DNA of 64,000 bases from Begonia masoniana (taxonomy: Eukaryota > Streptophyta > Magnoliopsida > Cucurbitales > Begoniaceae), in the NCBI GenBank assembly GCA_022432975.1, contig CM039502.1, positions 19,167,453-19,231,452 on the forward strand, given 5' to 3'. The stretch's first letter is position 1. Each line of letters starts with the position of its first letter. The notes below the pieces were generated by a model. That model was given only the letters and a program-made list of their open reading frames with translations. It made no database searches and was not told where the DNA came from. The position numbers and the translations under genes were made by a program. This document shows positions 22,901 through 35,623 of the stretch, one piece after another.

Positions 22901-25296
22901 TTAAAACAAACATAAAGTTGTTAATAAAACAATTAAAACTAATTAATTAAAAACTAATTTCGATTAAAACAATCGGGAGGGCATAACTGTCCGGCCCTAA
23001 AAACACAGGGGCAGCGACCAGTCGCTGCAGCATGCAGCGACTGATCGCTGCATATGCTGCAGCGTGCAGCGGCCAGTCGCTGCACAGCATGCAGCATGCA
23101 GCGATCGATCTCTGCATGCTGCAGAGATCGATCGCTGCACACCCTGTGCAGCGATCATGCAGCATGCAGCGATCCATGTTCCTTCGATCGCCTTCTCTCA
23201 TCATTTCTCTACTGCCATTATTTTTCAAGTGCTCTCTAGAAACTCCAGAGAGCAAAACCACAATCTGATCTGCTCTCTGGAATCCGATTCCAGAGAGCAA
23301 CAATTCCTCAAATAACATAACATCTTAAACACGATAAAACTTCTTAAAAACGAACTGCATGGATACGTTTAAAAGTTGTCTAATCCTCCTGTTTCAAATT
23401 CCAAGCAGTTCCAGTAAAAACTATCAAAACACAGATTATAAACAGATTTCCAAAAACGTTTAAAACATCAAACATAAGCCTAACATTTAGTCAGATCCAA
23501 CATCCTAATCTGTTCATCTATACATCCATTAAATCTCCCAAAACACTTACGTAGACATCCCCACGGGTCAAAACGCACCGACTGCTCAGCACACTCTCAC
23601 GGGCCATTCTCCATCAACTGCATCATACGTCAGGAGGAGGAACGTCGTCCTCACCTGGCTCAGTGTCACCTATAACGTCACCTACACCATACAGACACCT
23701 ATGAGCTAACAGGCTCAGTAAATTCTACGTAAATACAGATGCGTGCGGTGCATATGGAGTTCAGAAATCATGCATAACAGAGTGTCGCAGACAGTATATC
23801 ACCGAGATCTCATCCCCCTAACCGAAGGGGACCCATCCAGCGGTCGGACTACCCCGTGCGGTTAGAGGAGGGGGGTACACGCTTACAACACGTACAGCCG
23901 TGCCTGAGCCCCACCTCGCATGACCAGATAACAGATTACATTCATTAATTACAGTACAAGAGATGTGGTATCGGCCAGACCCTTAATCGGCCCGCACGAT
24001 AGATCAAGAGCCCCCAATTTCTGGGCCACATGGTTTTCAGAAAACATCGTGTAGTGCAGAAATTCGTTTTCATGCCAAGTTAAAATACGTGATGCATGGA
24101 CAGTTCAATATAAAGTAAACAAACAAGCATGCGTACCATCAAAACTGTAAATGAAATAACCTACAAAATGTTTAAACCTAACTACCCAACCAATGAAGTT
24201 AAAACAATATATCCTCCAAGATCCTTGACGCTAAATCGAAGTACGGTGTAGACCAATCGGTCAGAGTAAGTCACGAGAACTTACCTTGAGCGCACTGAAT
24301 CTCAAGCTTTGTCCACGGGAGTCGTGTGTCTGTGGCCAAACACAATATTCATCGTTAAAACCAATTTAAACTATTGACGTCCAAATTACAAACCTTAACT
24401 AAAGAATTTTCCCAATTTCTTAACTTAGCTAATCGAAGCGTTTATAACGTCAATTTAATGCTCGATAATCCAAAACTTCAATTAACGAGTTTTTTTTCCT
24501 CAAAACCCAAAAATCCCTAACTTTTTAACATTTTCACAAATTGATTTAACTTCGTCCAATAACGTCAAATACGTCCAATATATACTTAATCATGGCTAAC
24601 CTATTAATTACGAACCCTATTTCGCGTTTTAAATCGAACCCTAAACGAACCTAATTGTTTAAAACTTCAAAATCATCGAAATAAAAGCTCTAAGATTGTA
24701 GGTTCATACCTAGAACGTCGATTAGAGGAGAAAACGTGAAGAAGACGAGACGATCGGGAGGAAGATTGGAGGTCGGAAAGGAGGAAGTCGCGCGGGTAGA
24801 GAGGAGGCCGAGAGAAAAAGAAGAAGAAAAGGGGTTCTGGCGTGGAAATGGTGAAGGAAGAAGGAGTTTGTTGATTTTAATAAAAATTGACTTCGCAAAT
24901 TACCATTTTGCCCTTAGCACATATTTCTATTTTGTTTCGTCCTTCGGTTCGTTAATCGTCCTACTATTCGGGTTCACCAAATTTTTGTATTTCACCAAAA
25001 AGTCCAACTTAATATCTAGGATTTAATAAAACTGTCCGTTCGCAATTTGGACCTCGTTTGCTATTTTTACGAGAACATCTATCATATTACGAGAAATGTA
25101 ATTACTCGGAATACAACGTTTAATCTCCGAAAAATCCCGTAAATTTCCTAAAATTCCAATTAATCGTTAGGACTCTAATAAAGCTTTCCGTTTGCGAAAC
25201 CGATTTGATTTGACATATTTACCAAAAATATCACTATATAATAAAATATGAATATAATATATTAAATCCAAAAATCCGTACAAGCCGGATATTACA

Positions 25297-26794
25297 CAGG
25301 CAGTAATGAAGAAACACTGTATGCCTGTTATATCTTCCCTGAAAGCTCAACGGCTAATGAGGTCAGGATGCATCAGATTTCTTGCCCACGTAGTGGATGT
25401 TCAAAGGCAAAGTGAGGGTGGACTTCAAAATATTCCGGTAGTCCGAGACTTCTCAGAGGTTTTCTTAGATGACCTACCGGGATTGCCACCTGATCGCGAA
25501 ATTGAGTTTGAAATTGACGTATATCCAGGTGCAGAACTAGTATCGAAGAATCTGTACCGTATGGCACCAATTGAGCTGAAGGAATTGAAGGCTCAGCTGA
25601 AAGAGTTGGTGGACAAGGGTTTTGTGCGCCCTAGTTTCTCTCCGTGGGGTGCTCCCGTCTTGTTTGTCAAGAAGAAGGATGGGTCCCTACGGATGTGTAT
25701 TGACTACCGTGAGCTGAACAAGTTGACGATCAAGAGTAAGTACCCATTGCCGAGAATCGATGATTTATTTGACCAGCTACAAGGGGCTCGGGTATTTTCT
25801 AAGATTGACTTGCGCTCCGGTTATTACCAGTTGAAGGTCAGAGCTGATGATATTCCAAAGACCGCTTTCAGGACCCGGTACGGGCACTACGAATTCTTTG
25901 TGATGTCGTTCGGGTTAACTAATGCTCCGGCAGCATTCATGGACCTGATGAGCAGGATATTCCAAGATTTCTTGGATAAATTTGTAATCGTTTTCATCGA
26001 CGACATTCTGGTTTACTCCAGAAGTAAGGCCGAGCATGAGGAGCACTTGGCAATTGTGCTATCAACTCTGAGGCAGCATCAATTATTTGCCAAACTATCA
26101 AAATGTGAATTCTGGTTAGGTAGGATTAATTTCCTAGGCCACGTGGTGTCTGCTGAAGGAGTGTCTGTGGACCCGGCCAAGGTTGAGGCTATAAGAGTCT
26201 GGCCAAGGCAGAGGAATGCAAGCGAGGTACGGAGCTTTATCGGACTAGGTGGTTATTACAGGAAATTCATCAAGGGATTTTCTGTGATAGCGAAGCCTAT
26301 GACCAGCTTAACGAGGAAGGAAATCAAGTTCAAGTGGTCCGAAGCATGTGAGGTGAGTTTTCAGACACTTAAACAGAAATTAACCACTGCTCCTCTATTA
26401 GTATTGCCAGTTGAAGATGGCAAGTTCAGCGTATACTGTGATGCATCCAAGATAGGCTTGGGATGTGTATTAATGCAAGAAGGAAAAGTGGTGGCATACG
26501 CGTCTAGACAATTGAAGAACCACGAGCAGAACTACCCTACTCATGACCTTGAGTTAGCGGCAGTTGTATTTGCGCTGAAGGTATGGAGGCACCACTTGTA
26601 CGGATAGTCGTGTGAGGTGTTTTCTGATCACAAGAGCTTGAAGTACATCTTTACCCAGAAAGAGCTAAACATTAGACAAAGACGGTGGTTAGAATTTGTA
26701 AAAGACTACGATGTTGAGATCAAATACCATCTTGGTAAAGCTAATGTGGTAGCTGATGCGCTAAGCAGAATGCCAGCTACTATGCAACCAGTAA
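25297..26794 (+). pseudogene. Element C, fragment 2: protease end, RT and RNase H
   Basis: This continues the frame of 7747-8010 after element B. It holds the linker [22 protein letters not shown] ([46 protein letters not shown]) and RNase H ([30 protein letters not shown]). A nonsense codon at about 26606 (LYG*SCE, where relatives have Gln) interrupts RNase H. It then runs through [16 protein letters not shown] to [15 protein letters not shown], where the reversed solo LTR cuts it. Confidence 0.9.
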
Positions 26795-29138
26795 TGTGAC
26801 AGCCCGAAACTGAACCCGATCAGGGTCCGGGATCGAAGCCATCACTCCAGGACAGATAACAGAAAACGGGGACTATTTTTTTTGTACATTAAACTTTTAA
26901 AACATTTACAGAGAGAGAGTTCTCTGGATTTGAAATCAAACGGGAAAACAGTTAACAGAATCGGAATGCAAAATGAATGATAGAAGAAAAGAAGGAAGTG
27001 ATGAAAACAAGAGTAAATAAACTGGCAGAAGGCGTTGACGGAAGAAGCAGGCATCGAGTGGAATCGGTGGATGCAAGTAGAAATGATACCGGAAGATTTA
27101 GGCAGGTGACATGGCCGGATGATGTGGATGATGTCATCGGAAGATGTAGGCAGCAGATGGGATCAGAATGTGTGATGACGTCATCGGAAGATGTGATGAC
27201 ATCATCGGCAGATACAGATAGTAAACGTAATCGGCAGAAGGTGATGACATCAGCCGGAAGATGGATGACGTCACCGAAAGATGTAGGCAGCAGTTGAAAT
27301 CGGCAGAAGAAAAGCAATGGTGACGTCATCGGAAGAGGAGATGACGTCATCGGAAGATGAATGCAATAAACGGAATCGGCAGGAGCAAAACCTAAACAGA
27401 ATTACTGTTTGGCGGTAGATGCAGATACGACAAAAGATGAACACTGATAACCGGTGGATGTGAACCACAAACAGAATTGAGTTCACCGGTGGATGTAATA
27501 AGACAAAATAGATGACGTCAGACGGTAGATGTAGGCAAAATTTCTACCGGTAGATGTAATTGGAAGACATAGTTTTAAAGACAAAGTTTGACAGCTTTTA
27601 ACAGGAGGACTTACCAACAGAGAGCAGAAAAACAGAAAACATGAAAGACTCAGATTCTCAAACTAATTCAAAACGTGGTTTTCGAGCACAACAGAAGGCA
27701 TAAAAACTTCAAACTTCAGAGACTGATTTAAAAACATAACTTGAACACATGTTTAAAGGAACACGACAGGATTTTCAAGAAAACAGACTGCATGTATAAC
27801 TCTAAAACCAGAAGTCATCCATACACAAGCTAACAGATAAAATTCCAAACAATTCCAGAATATTCAGAACCTGAATTCAACTGTCAAATACAGTAGTTTT
27901 TAAAACTTAGACATCAAAATCTGTACATTGTTTTAAAATCTGAGGATCAGTACGGAACCTAACATATATTTGTAGAATTTCCCAAAACGGAAGTTTTTAC
28001 AGAGTTTTTACAACAAAGCCAGAATTTTCAGAAAAACTTTACAGATATAGACTATGCTTTAAAAATTTAAACCTCAGGACAGAATTTGTGTTTGGCTGCA
28101 GCAACCACCCCCGAGAGCTCAAACCACCAGCCACCTATTCATCAGACTGAGGCACAAAGTCCTTATTTCCGGGTTCAGTACCTACATCAGAGAGTTCATC
28201 TATGAGTCTAAAACTCAGTAAGAACATAATAGATATGCAGTGATGCAAAATGCTATGCATGCGGTTTTCAGAAATATAGTGACAGTACAATACATTATGT
28301 TTCAGTGGCAGAAAGGTATAAGTGGGGCTTATAGGGGAACTGACAATCAGTAGTATCAGTGAGTGAACAATAGGCACATACAGTAATACAGTATACATAT
28401 ATATAACAGTATAGTAACAGTAGGTCAGCCCCCGTCCCGCACTTAACCGGTTCATTTCAGTCAGATTTTATCTTATTTAGTTTCAAACAGTGTACAGAAA
28501 ATATTTGCATGTCTTTCAGAGAAAACGTGTATGCATGAACGGTGCTTGAACTTAAACAGACAGACAGCAGAAAGTAAATCAAAGACAGACATTTCAGAAC
28601 ATAACTCTAACTCTTCTACCCTAGACAACCCGACATAACAGAAAACCTAGTACCTCCGTGATGTAGGGCTTTAAGGGCCGAATCTATGCGTACGAACTTA
28701 CCTGTCTGCTGTGGTGTCAGAAGTCTTGAACGTCTCGGTTTCAGTAGTTTGTGAACCTTCACGGAAGAAAACAGAAAAATGCAGGAGAAGCAAAGTGTGG
28801 AACTTTGTTTCAATCGCCAGGAAGAGAGAAAACAGAGAAAGAAGAGAAGAAGCAGAGAAGTGAACTAAGGGTTTCACGTAGGAGGAAGAATTTAACTTCC
28901 TCAACAAGTTACCATGTGTCAGCTATCCATTGGCTATCTCCCACCAACCTTAATTTTTCCCCAATTTACCCTTCCATGCATTTTAAACTTAGTGTTTAGT
29001 TTAGTTACACATTAGTTTGGTTCTCCCCTCACTAAATGCTCCAACATTTTACAATGAAGTTGCTATCGTATTTATGGCAATTTAAATTCATACAATAATT
29101 CAACAGATTATTACATGGCCAAAATGTCGGGTGTTACA
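26795..29138 (-). mobile_element. Solo LTR of the element C family, reversed
   Basis: The ends are TGTGACAGCCCG at 26795 and GGGTGTTACA at 29138, flanked by the 5-bp duplication AGTAA (26790-26794, 29139-29143). Removing it restores the C reading frame across MQPVMSAVS. Its reverse complement aligns with C's own 3' LTR (30716-33475), for example over the first 110 bases from TGTAACACC and at the far ends. It has no internal domain, so it is a solo LTR left by LTR-LTR recombination. It carries about five TGACGTCA sites at 27170-27530. Confidence 0.88.
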
Positions 29139-30675
29139 AGTAATGTCGGCCGTATCAATGCCTTTGAGGACGGAGATACAGAAGTTCGATATGGAGATAG
29201 TTTCTGGGCTATCGGCCATACTAGCAGACTTAACACTACGGCCCTCCGTCCTGGACCGAATTAAGGAAGCCCAGAAGACCAATTCAAAGGAGATGGCTGA
29301 TATGGTGGGCAAGGTACCAATGGCCTCTTCCGATTTCAGTTATTCGGGAGATGGAATTCTGAAGTTCAAAAACAGATGGTATGTTCCGAAAGACGAAGAG
29401 CTACGGAAGCACATCTTGTCAGAAGCCCATTCATCTTCTTTCTCTGTGCATCCTGGAAGCACGAAGATGTATCAAGACTTGAAACTTCACTTCTGGTGGC
29501 CGAATATGAAGAATGAAGTGGCCAAATATGTGGAGTCTTGTATGATATGTCAACAGCTCAAAGCTGAACATCAACGACCGAGTGGAAAGTTTCAACCTCT
29601 CCCGATCGCCGAATGAAAATTGGAGACTATAACGATGGATTTTGTTGTTGGCCTACCAAGAACAGCTAAGGGCCATAATAGCATTTGGGTCATAGTGGAC
29701 AGATTGACGAAGTCGGCCCACTTTCTACCTGTGAAGATGACGTACTCCATGGATCAGTATGCAGAGCTGTATATTAGCGAGATTATTAAACTGCACGGCG
29801 TTCCTGTGTCGATCGTCTCTGACTGTGATCCCAGATTCACTTCCAGGTTTTGAAAAAGTTTGCAGAACTCTTTGGGTACGAAGTTGAATTTCAGCACGGC
29901 ATTTCATCCACAGACTGACGGACAATCTGAGAGAACAATCCAAATACTGGAGGATATGCTAAGGTCATGCGTGCTGGAATTTCATGCTCCTTGGAGTAGA
30001 TATTTGCCACTCATGGAGTTTGCCTACAACAATAGCTATCAGGCTACAATTGGCATGGCTCTTTATGAAGCTCTCTACGGCAGAAAGTGTAGATTTCCAA
30101 TGTATTGGGATGAGGTTGGAGAAACCAAGCTTATCGGCCCTGAGATACTACAGCAGATGTCCGAGGTGATAACTGCTATCAAACAACGAATAAAGATTGC
30201 TCAGAGTCGACAGAAAAGTTATGCAGACCATAGAAGAAGAGACTTGGAGTTTTCCGAAGGTGATGAAGTATTCTTGAAGGTGTCACCTTTCAAAAGCATG
30301 ATGAGATTTGGCAAGAAAGGGAAGCTCAGCCCACGGTTCATTGGCCCATTTTCCATTTTGAAACGTGTGGGAAACATGGCTTATAGACTGCAGCTGCCAG
30401 CGTCTATGGATGGAGTTCACAATGTCTTCCATGTTTCGATGCTGAGAAAATGTGTACGAGATCCAACTCAGATCGTAAAACAGATGGACTTTGATATCGT
30501 GCCAACGCTGACCTATGAAAAAAGGCCTATACAGATATTGGATATGTCACTTAAAGTGTTACACAATCGTGTGGTCCCATTGCTGAAAGTTTTGTGGCGC
30601 AATCATAATGTGGAAGAAGCCGTGTGGGAAAGACAAGAGGATGTTAGGGCCCAATATCCGGACCTCTTTGCTTAG
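29139..30675 (+). pseudogene. Element C, fragment 3: integrase and chromodomain-like end
   Basis: This is the continuation after the solo LTR. It holds the integrase zinc finger ([19 protein letters not shown]...CMICQQLKAEH), the DDE core ([23 protein letters not shown]) and the tail VVPLLKVLWRNHNVEEAVWE, with a stop at 30673-30675. Nonsense codons near 29616 (AE*KLE) and 29853 (RF*KSL) both stand where relatives have Trp. It cannot make a working integrase. Confidence 0.9.
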
Positions 30676-30702
30676 GCAAATTTTGGGGACAAAATTTCTG
30701 TT

Positions 30703-30715
30703 AAGGTGGGTGGAA
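30703..30715 (+). other. Element C polypurine tract
   Basis: AAGGTGGGTGGAA directly precedes the 3' LTR. Confidence 0.8.
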
Positions 30716-33475
30716 TGTAACACCTGACATTTTGGCCGTGTAATAATCTGTTGAATTATTGTATGGATTTAAATTGCCATAAATACGATAATAATTTTAT
30801 TGTAAAATGTTGGAGCATTTAGTGTGGGGAGAACCTAACTAATGTGTAACTAAACAAATACTAAGTTTAGAATGCATGGAAGGGTAAATTAGAGAGAAAT
30901 TAATGTTGGTGGGAGATTGCCAATGGTTGAGTGACATCTGGCAACTTGTTGAAGAAGCTAAGTTCTTCCTCCTACGTGAAACCCTTAGTTCACTTCTCTG
31001 CTTCTTCTTTTCTTTCTCTGTTTTCCCTCTTCCTAGCGATTGAAACAAAGTTCCACACTTTGTTTCTCCTGTATTCTTCTGTTTTCTTCCGTGAAGGTAA
31101 TTCCCGTCAATAGTTAACAAGTTTAACTATAATGTTTATTGGTTTTGAGAAGTTTAGGGTTAATAACTGTATAAGCATGTTTTAGGTTCACAAACTACTG
31201 AAACCGAGACGATCAAGAACATCAACTCTACAGCAAACAGGTAAGTTCATATCCGTAGGCTAGCCCTTAAGGCCCTACATCTCGGAGGTACTAGGTTTTA
31301 CATTCTGTTGGCTGGTTTTGGGTAGAAGGGTTAGAGTTAAGTTCTGTGGTTTCTGTTCAGGTTACTGTTGTTTTATCTTCTTGCTCTCTGCTGTATCAAC
31401 TGTAAGTACTGTAAATGTCCATGCATACACGATTTTCTGAAAGTTCATGCAAAATTGTTTTCTGTACACGGTTTTGAAGTTAAGCAAGATAAAATCTGAC
31501 TGAAATGTATCAGTTAAGTGTGGGACGGGGACTGACCCTCTGTTTCTGTATATATACTGTACTACTGTATGTGCCTATAGTGCACCCTCTGCTTGTCAGT
31601 TCCCCTATAAGCCCCACTTATACCCCCCTGCCACTGAAATGTAATGTTCTATACTGTCACTGTATTCTGAACATAGCATGCATGGCATTTTGCATCACTG
31701 CATCATATTATGTTCTTACTGAGTTTTAGACTCATAGGTGAACTCCCCGATGTAGGTACTGAACCCGAAAATGAGGACTCCGTGCCTCAGTCTGATGCCT
31801 AGGTTGCTCGAGCTCATGGGGGGTTTTGGTTGCTACAGTCGGACAAATTCTGACCCGAGGTTTAAGTTTTCTGTAATGTCTATATCTGTAAAGTTTTCTG
31901 GAAGTTCTGGTTGTGTTGTAAAATTCTGTAAAAACTCTCTTTTGGTAGATTCTACAATTGCATGTTAGGTTCTGTACTGATTCAGAGGTTTTACTTTTAG
32001 AACAATGTACAAGTTCTGATGTCTCAGCTTTGGAAATCACTGTATTTGATAGTTGAACTCATGTCCTGAATGTTCTGAAATGTTTTAGAATATTTTCCTG
32101 TTTTAAGGTTTGCATGGATGGTCTCGAATTCTAGAGCTATCCATGCAGTCTATCTTTCTTAAATCTGTCAGTTGAAATCTATCATCTGCAAAGTGTGTTT
32201 TAAAAATCTTGTTTTGAATCAGGTTTTGAAGGTTTGAAACCCTTATGCCTTCTGTTTTGATGCTCCCTGCCGGTATGTCTTTCTGTTAAAAGTTGTCAAA
32301 CTTTGCCCCTTTTAGGCTATATCATCCGATCACGTCCACTGCTGTTTAAGTGTATATCCACCGGTGACGTCATCCACCTCCACCGCCAAGTTCAATTATC
32401 TCATCCGATGACGTCTTCATCTCATCCGGCGTTGTCTGTTGTCTGTATCTTCCGGCTGACGTCATCCATCTTCCGACTGACGTCATCACCTCATCCGATC
32501 TCATCTGCTATCTGTATCTTCCGGTTGACGTCATCCATCTTCCGGCTGACGTCATCACCTCATCCGATCTCATCTGCTGTCTGTATCTTTCGGTTGACGT
32601 CATCCATCTTTCGGATGACGTCATCACCTCATCCGATCTCATTTGCTGTCTGTATCTTCCAGTTGACGTCATCCATCTTCCGGTTGACGTCATCACCTCA
32701 TTCGATCTCATCTGCTGTCTGTATCTTCCGGTTGACATCATCCATCTTCCGGCTGACGTCATCACCTCATCCGAATTCCATCTGCTGTCTGTATCCTCAG
32801 CCTGACGTCACCTATCTTCCGGCTGACGTCACCACCTCTTCCGCCCAGTTTTACTCAGCCTCTTCCGCTGAATACTGTTCGTCTTTTGTCGTATCTGAAT
32901 CCATCGATAGCTTTAATCTTCCGCCTGACCTCATTCTTACTTCTGTCCTTGCAAATGCATCTTCCGCCTGACGTCAGCTCACATCTTCCGCCCAACAGTA
33001 TTTTATTGGTTTTTAAACTAAGTCTTCCACCTACGTCTTCCTGTTTTATTATGTTTCTATGTTTATCGTCCATTTCTGTTTGCTATTTTTTTTTACCTTT
33101 TTCTCTTATATTATTCATCCCCGATTGTCTATGGTTTTTGTTATACACTGTAGCCTTCCACAGTATGTTTCTTCTCTAGCTTAAGATTTTCTTTAATATC
33201 CCTGTCTTCCTGCTTTCCTTCTGTCACTTTGTTGTATTCTGATTCCTAATTGTTCTCCGTCTACATTCCTGCATTTCGGTTTTCTTCTGCAATCCTTCAT
33301 TGAAACCCGTTTTGCTTTCAAACCTGAGAATATCTTCTCTCCCTCTGTGTATAGTTTTGTAAATGTTCAGTCTGTTTTGTTTTGATAAAAAAAATAGTCA
33401 CCGTTTTCCGTTAAATGTCCAGTGTGACGGCTTGGCTCTCGAATTCTGATCGTGATCCGGTTCCGGGCTGTCACA
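30716..33475 (+). repeat. Element C 3' LTR (2760 bp)
   Basis: It begins TGTAACACCTGACATTTTGG after the PPT and ends GGGCTGTCACA at 33475. The matching 5' LTR is left of the window. A tandem array with TGACGTCA motifs occupies 32340-32990. Confidence 0.9.
32340..32990. repeat. Tandem array in C LTR, two TGACGTCA sites per unit
   Basis: Units of about 69 bp between 32450 and 32800 each read CTGTATCTTCCGG(T/C)TGACGTCA, then CATCTTCCGGCTGACGTCATC, then ACCTCATCCGATCTCATCTG. About 13 perfect TGACGTCA palindromes were counted across 32340-32990, with a few decayed ones (TGACATCA, TGACGTCT). This is the densest of the LTR motif arrays in the window. Confidence 0.85.
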
Positions 33476-34423
33476 GAACGGTCTCTCATTCTCAATTATT
33501 GGACTGGAGAATTGGGCGCAATTCTCCATAACGGGGGGTCGTTCTCAGAACGGGCCTTATTATATATTTATTATAATGCGTAATTTATATATTTATTATA
33601 ATGTGTAATTTTTGGATTTATTGTAATCTATAATTTTATAATTTTATAACACTTGTACGATTTATTGTAATTAAAATAATAACAATAAATCGTACAAGCG
33701 TTATAAAATCACGAAACTTTCTTGATTATCTTTTCATTATGTGATGAATATGTGGTAAAACTTTCAAGTAAATTTAATATTGTTCGATATTTTTTTAAAA
33801 TTAATTTATAAAGTAAAGAATGAACGGGAGTCCCTGCCTCAAAATAGAGAAAAAAAATGCCAAACAATATTCAATTTATTTGAAATATTTAAGACATGTT
33901 TACCACATCATGGGAAGATAATCAGGAAAGTTTCGTTATTTTCTAACACTTGTACAATTTATTGTAATCTTAGTTAATTATTTTGTAAAATAGATGTACA
34001 ACAATTATAATAAATCATACAAGTGTTAGAAAATGACAAAAAATTACATATTATCTTCTGATGATATTGTGAATATGTGTTAAAAATTTTAAATAAATTA
34101 AATATCATTTGATATTTTTTTAAAATTAATTTAAAAATTGAATAATGTGTAATTTAATGAGATAAAATTGAAAAAATGAGCAAAGTTTCGTTTGTTTTAT
34201 GACTCCTACATAGCCACAATTCCTGCATATTCAAATTATATTTTATACCCAACAGTCAAATCTAGATAACTACAGTACAAACATAAAGTAAAGTGACATC
34301 AAATGAAATGAAATACAAAATACAGTACATTAAATGAAAAGAAATACAAGCTACAGTATATCAAATAATACTATATTACAAACGTAAAATAAAGTACATA
34401 AAATGAAATATAAACTACACTAC
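33476..34423. repeat. AT-rich remnant with large imperfect inverted repeats (old MULE body)
   Basis: The first 80 bases are GC-rich (AACGGGGGGTCGTTCTCAG) like MULE terminal sequence seen at 35840-36120 and 36820-37080. The rest is AT-rich. A perfect 16-bp-arm hairpin, CTTGTACGATTTATTG and its complement, lies at 33652-33698; a near-perfect counterpart (19-bp arms, two mismatches) is at about 33943-34034. Each is followed by a shared stretch ending GATATTTTTTTAAAATTAAT. No gene is visible. Confidence 0.55.
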
Positions 34424-35623
34424 GGGTAGGTCATTGTTGTCAGAGGCCTCCATCCAACGCATGACTCTGTAATTCAGCTGTATGTTGGACAAGTTGACCT
34501 CCTCGACTCTATTCACGAGGAAATTCATCCTTTGCTCCATCGTGTTCCACCGCTGCTCCATCCTATCCCACTTCTAAACCATGATGTCCCACATACTAGC
34601 CCCTTAATGGTACAATGGTGGCGCGGTTGCGTCTTCTATAGGAGCGTCCCGAGATGTGGGGGCCCCCTGATCTCCCTTGTGCATCCAAGTCCAGTCGACT
34701 TCGACTAGGTCCATCCGAGCCAGATGAAATCTGTCAAATAAATCGACGGATCTCTGTGCTCTCCACTAGGTAGCTAAATCTCAGATCGCTCGACCATCCT
34801 CTGAATCAAGGTGCCGTACGACAGGTTCTTGTTACATGTCCGACCAATCTCATGTATGTGACCTAAGATTAGGTAGCCAGGGTAGAACATCCTGCTGTTG
34901 TATAGCTTCTTCATCACATAGAGATCTATGCAGTTCACCAGATGTCTATGTCCATCCCGAGGTAGAATGGTGTGGGTGACCAGTTTGTGAATATCCCAAG
35001 CTTTGATGTTCAAGTCCTTCGATCTCAGCTTCACGAATCCTGCAATGTCTGAATTCCAGTAAATTTGCCTAAGGAACTCTAGTCCCTCTGCCGATCTGAA
35101 GAAGTCACAGTCTCGGGAAGCGTGATATAGTATCTCTCCAAGTCACTCACTCCTGCGGTAAATCCAAGTAACTCATTAACATCCTCTAGAGATACGGTAT
35201 TCTCTGTACCGCAGATGTACATGTTCAACCACCCAATCCTCCTGGTGGGACTTAAGTTCGTATAAAATAAGTGAAGAATTATGTTGCAGCTCTCTCCCCT
35301 CAGCCGTACACCCTCGTGCAAGGAGATTCTGTCAAAAAATTTTTTTATCTCCAAATACTCCCAAAAACTAACGTTGGCAACCTTCCCATGTATAATCGAG
35401 CGGTTTGACATATCCCGCTCAAACTGCTCTTCACATAACTGGTTTTGAAATTCATTTGACAAGTAACATGTTGGTGCTCGCGGCCCTTGACTCGGAGCAC
35501 CTTGTGACTACAGTGCCCGATATGTCGAGGCACCTTATGACAACGGTTCCCAATTTGTCGGGCCACCCTGTGACGGACTTGCTTGTGATGGGCCTTTTGT
35601 TTAAAGACTAATTTGGGGGCCAT
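34424..35623 (-). pseudogene. Decayed MULE accessory gene, copy 1
   Basis: The minus strand from ATG 35623 (MAPKLVFKQ) reads in pieces through YLEIKKFFDRISLHEGVRL, HLFYTNLSPTRRIGWLNMYI, DLERYYITL, then IHKLVTHTILPRDGHRHLV and CIDLYVMKKLY, to a coiled-coil-like end near 34430 (QRWNTMEQRMNFLVNRV). The order and key words match the intact accessory protein at 21072-22361. Frameshifts near 35345-35460 and 35080 and stops in the C-terminal part break it. No transposase partner remains beside it: element C's LTR begins where it would be expected. Confidence 0.72.

Larger units (their letters stand above)
8011..25296 (-). mobile_element. Element B: complete Ty3/gypsy retrotransposon (Tekay/Del-like) carrying a nested MULE
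   Basis: Both LTRs are present: 3' at 8011-10547 and 5' at 15202-25296, the latter interrupted by the MULE. Gag-pol is on the minus strand (15039-10588), a PBS adjoins the right LTR and a PPT the left one. Both ends have TG...CA, and a 5-bp duplication CAGGC flanks the whole, splitting element C's protease-RT linker. Without the MULE it would be about 9.7 kb. The LTRs are very similar apart from a copy-number change in a palindrome cluster, so it is fairly young. Three nonsense codons make it non-autonomous now. Confidence 0.93.
15202..25296 (-). repeat. Element B 5' LTR, split by a MULE
   Basis: The LTR halves 15202-15322 and 22910-25296 together give about 2508 bp (the second TTAAAACAA at 22901-22909 is the MULE duplication) and align with the intact LTR at 8011-10547. 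The undisturbed sequence at 8114-8130 serves as the empty site. The right end ATTACA at 25296 is followed by the CAGGC duplication. Confidence 0.92.

Noticed and set aside
32303..32971. 222-codon frame with repeated FRLTSSIFRLTSSPHP
   Set aside because: It is a translation of the tandem TGACGTCA array in C's LTR (unit length divisible by three).
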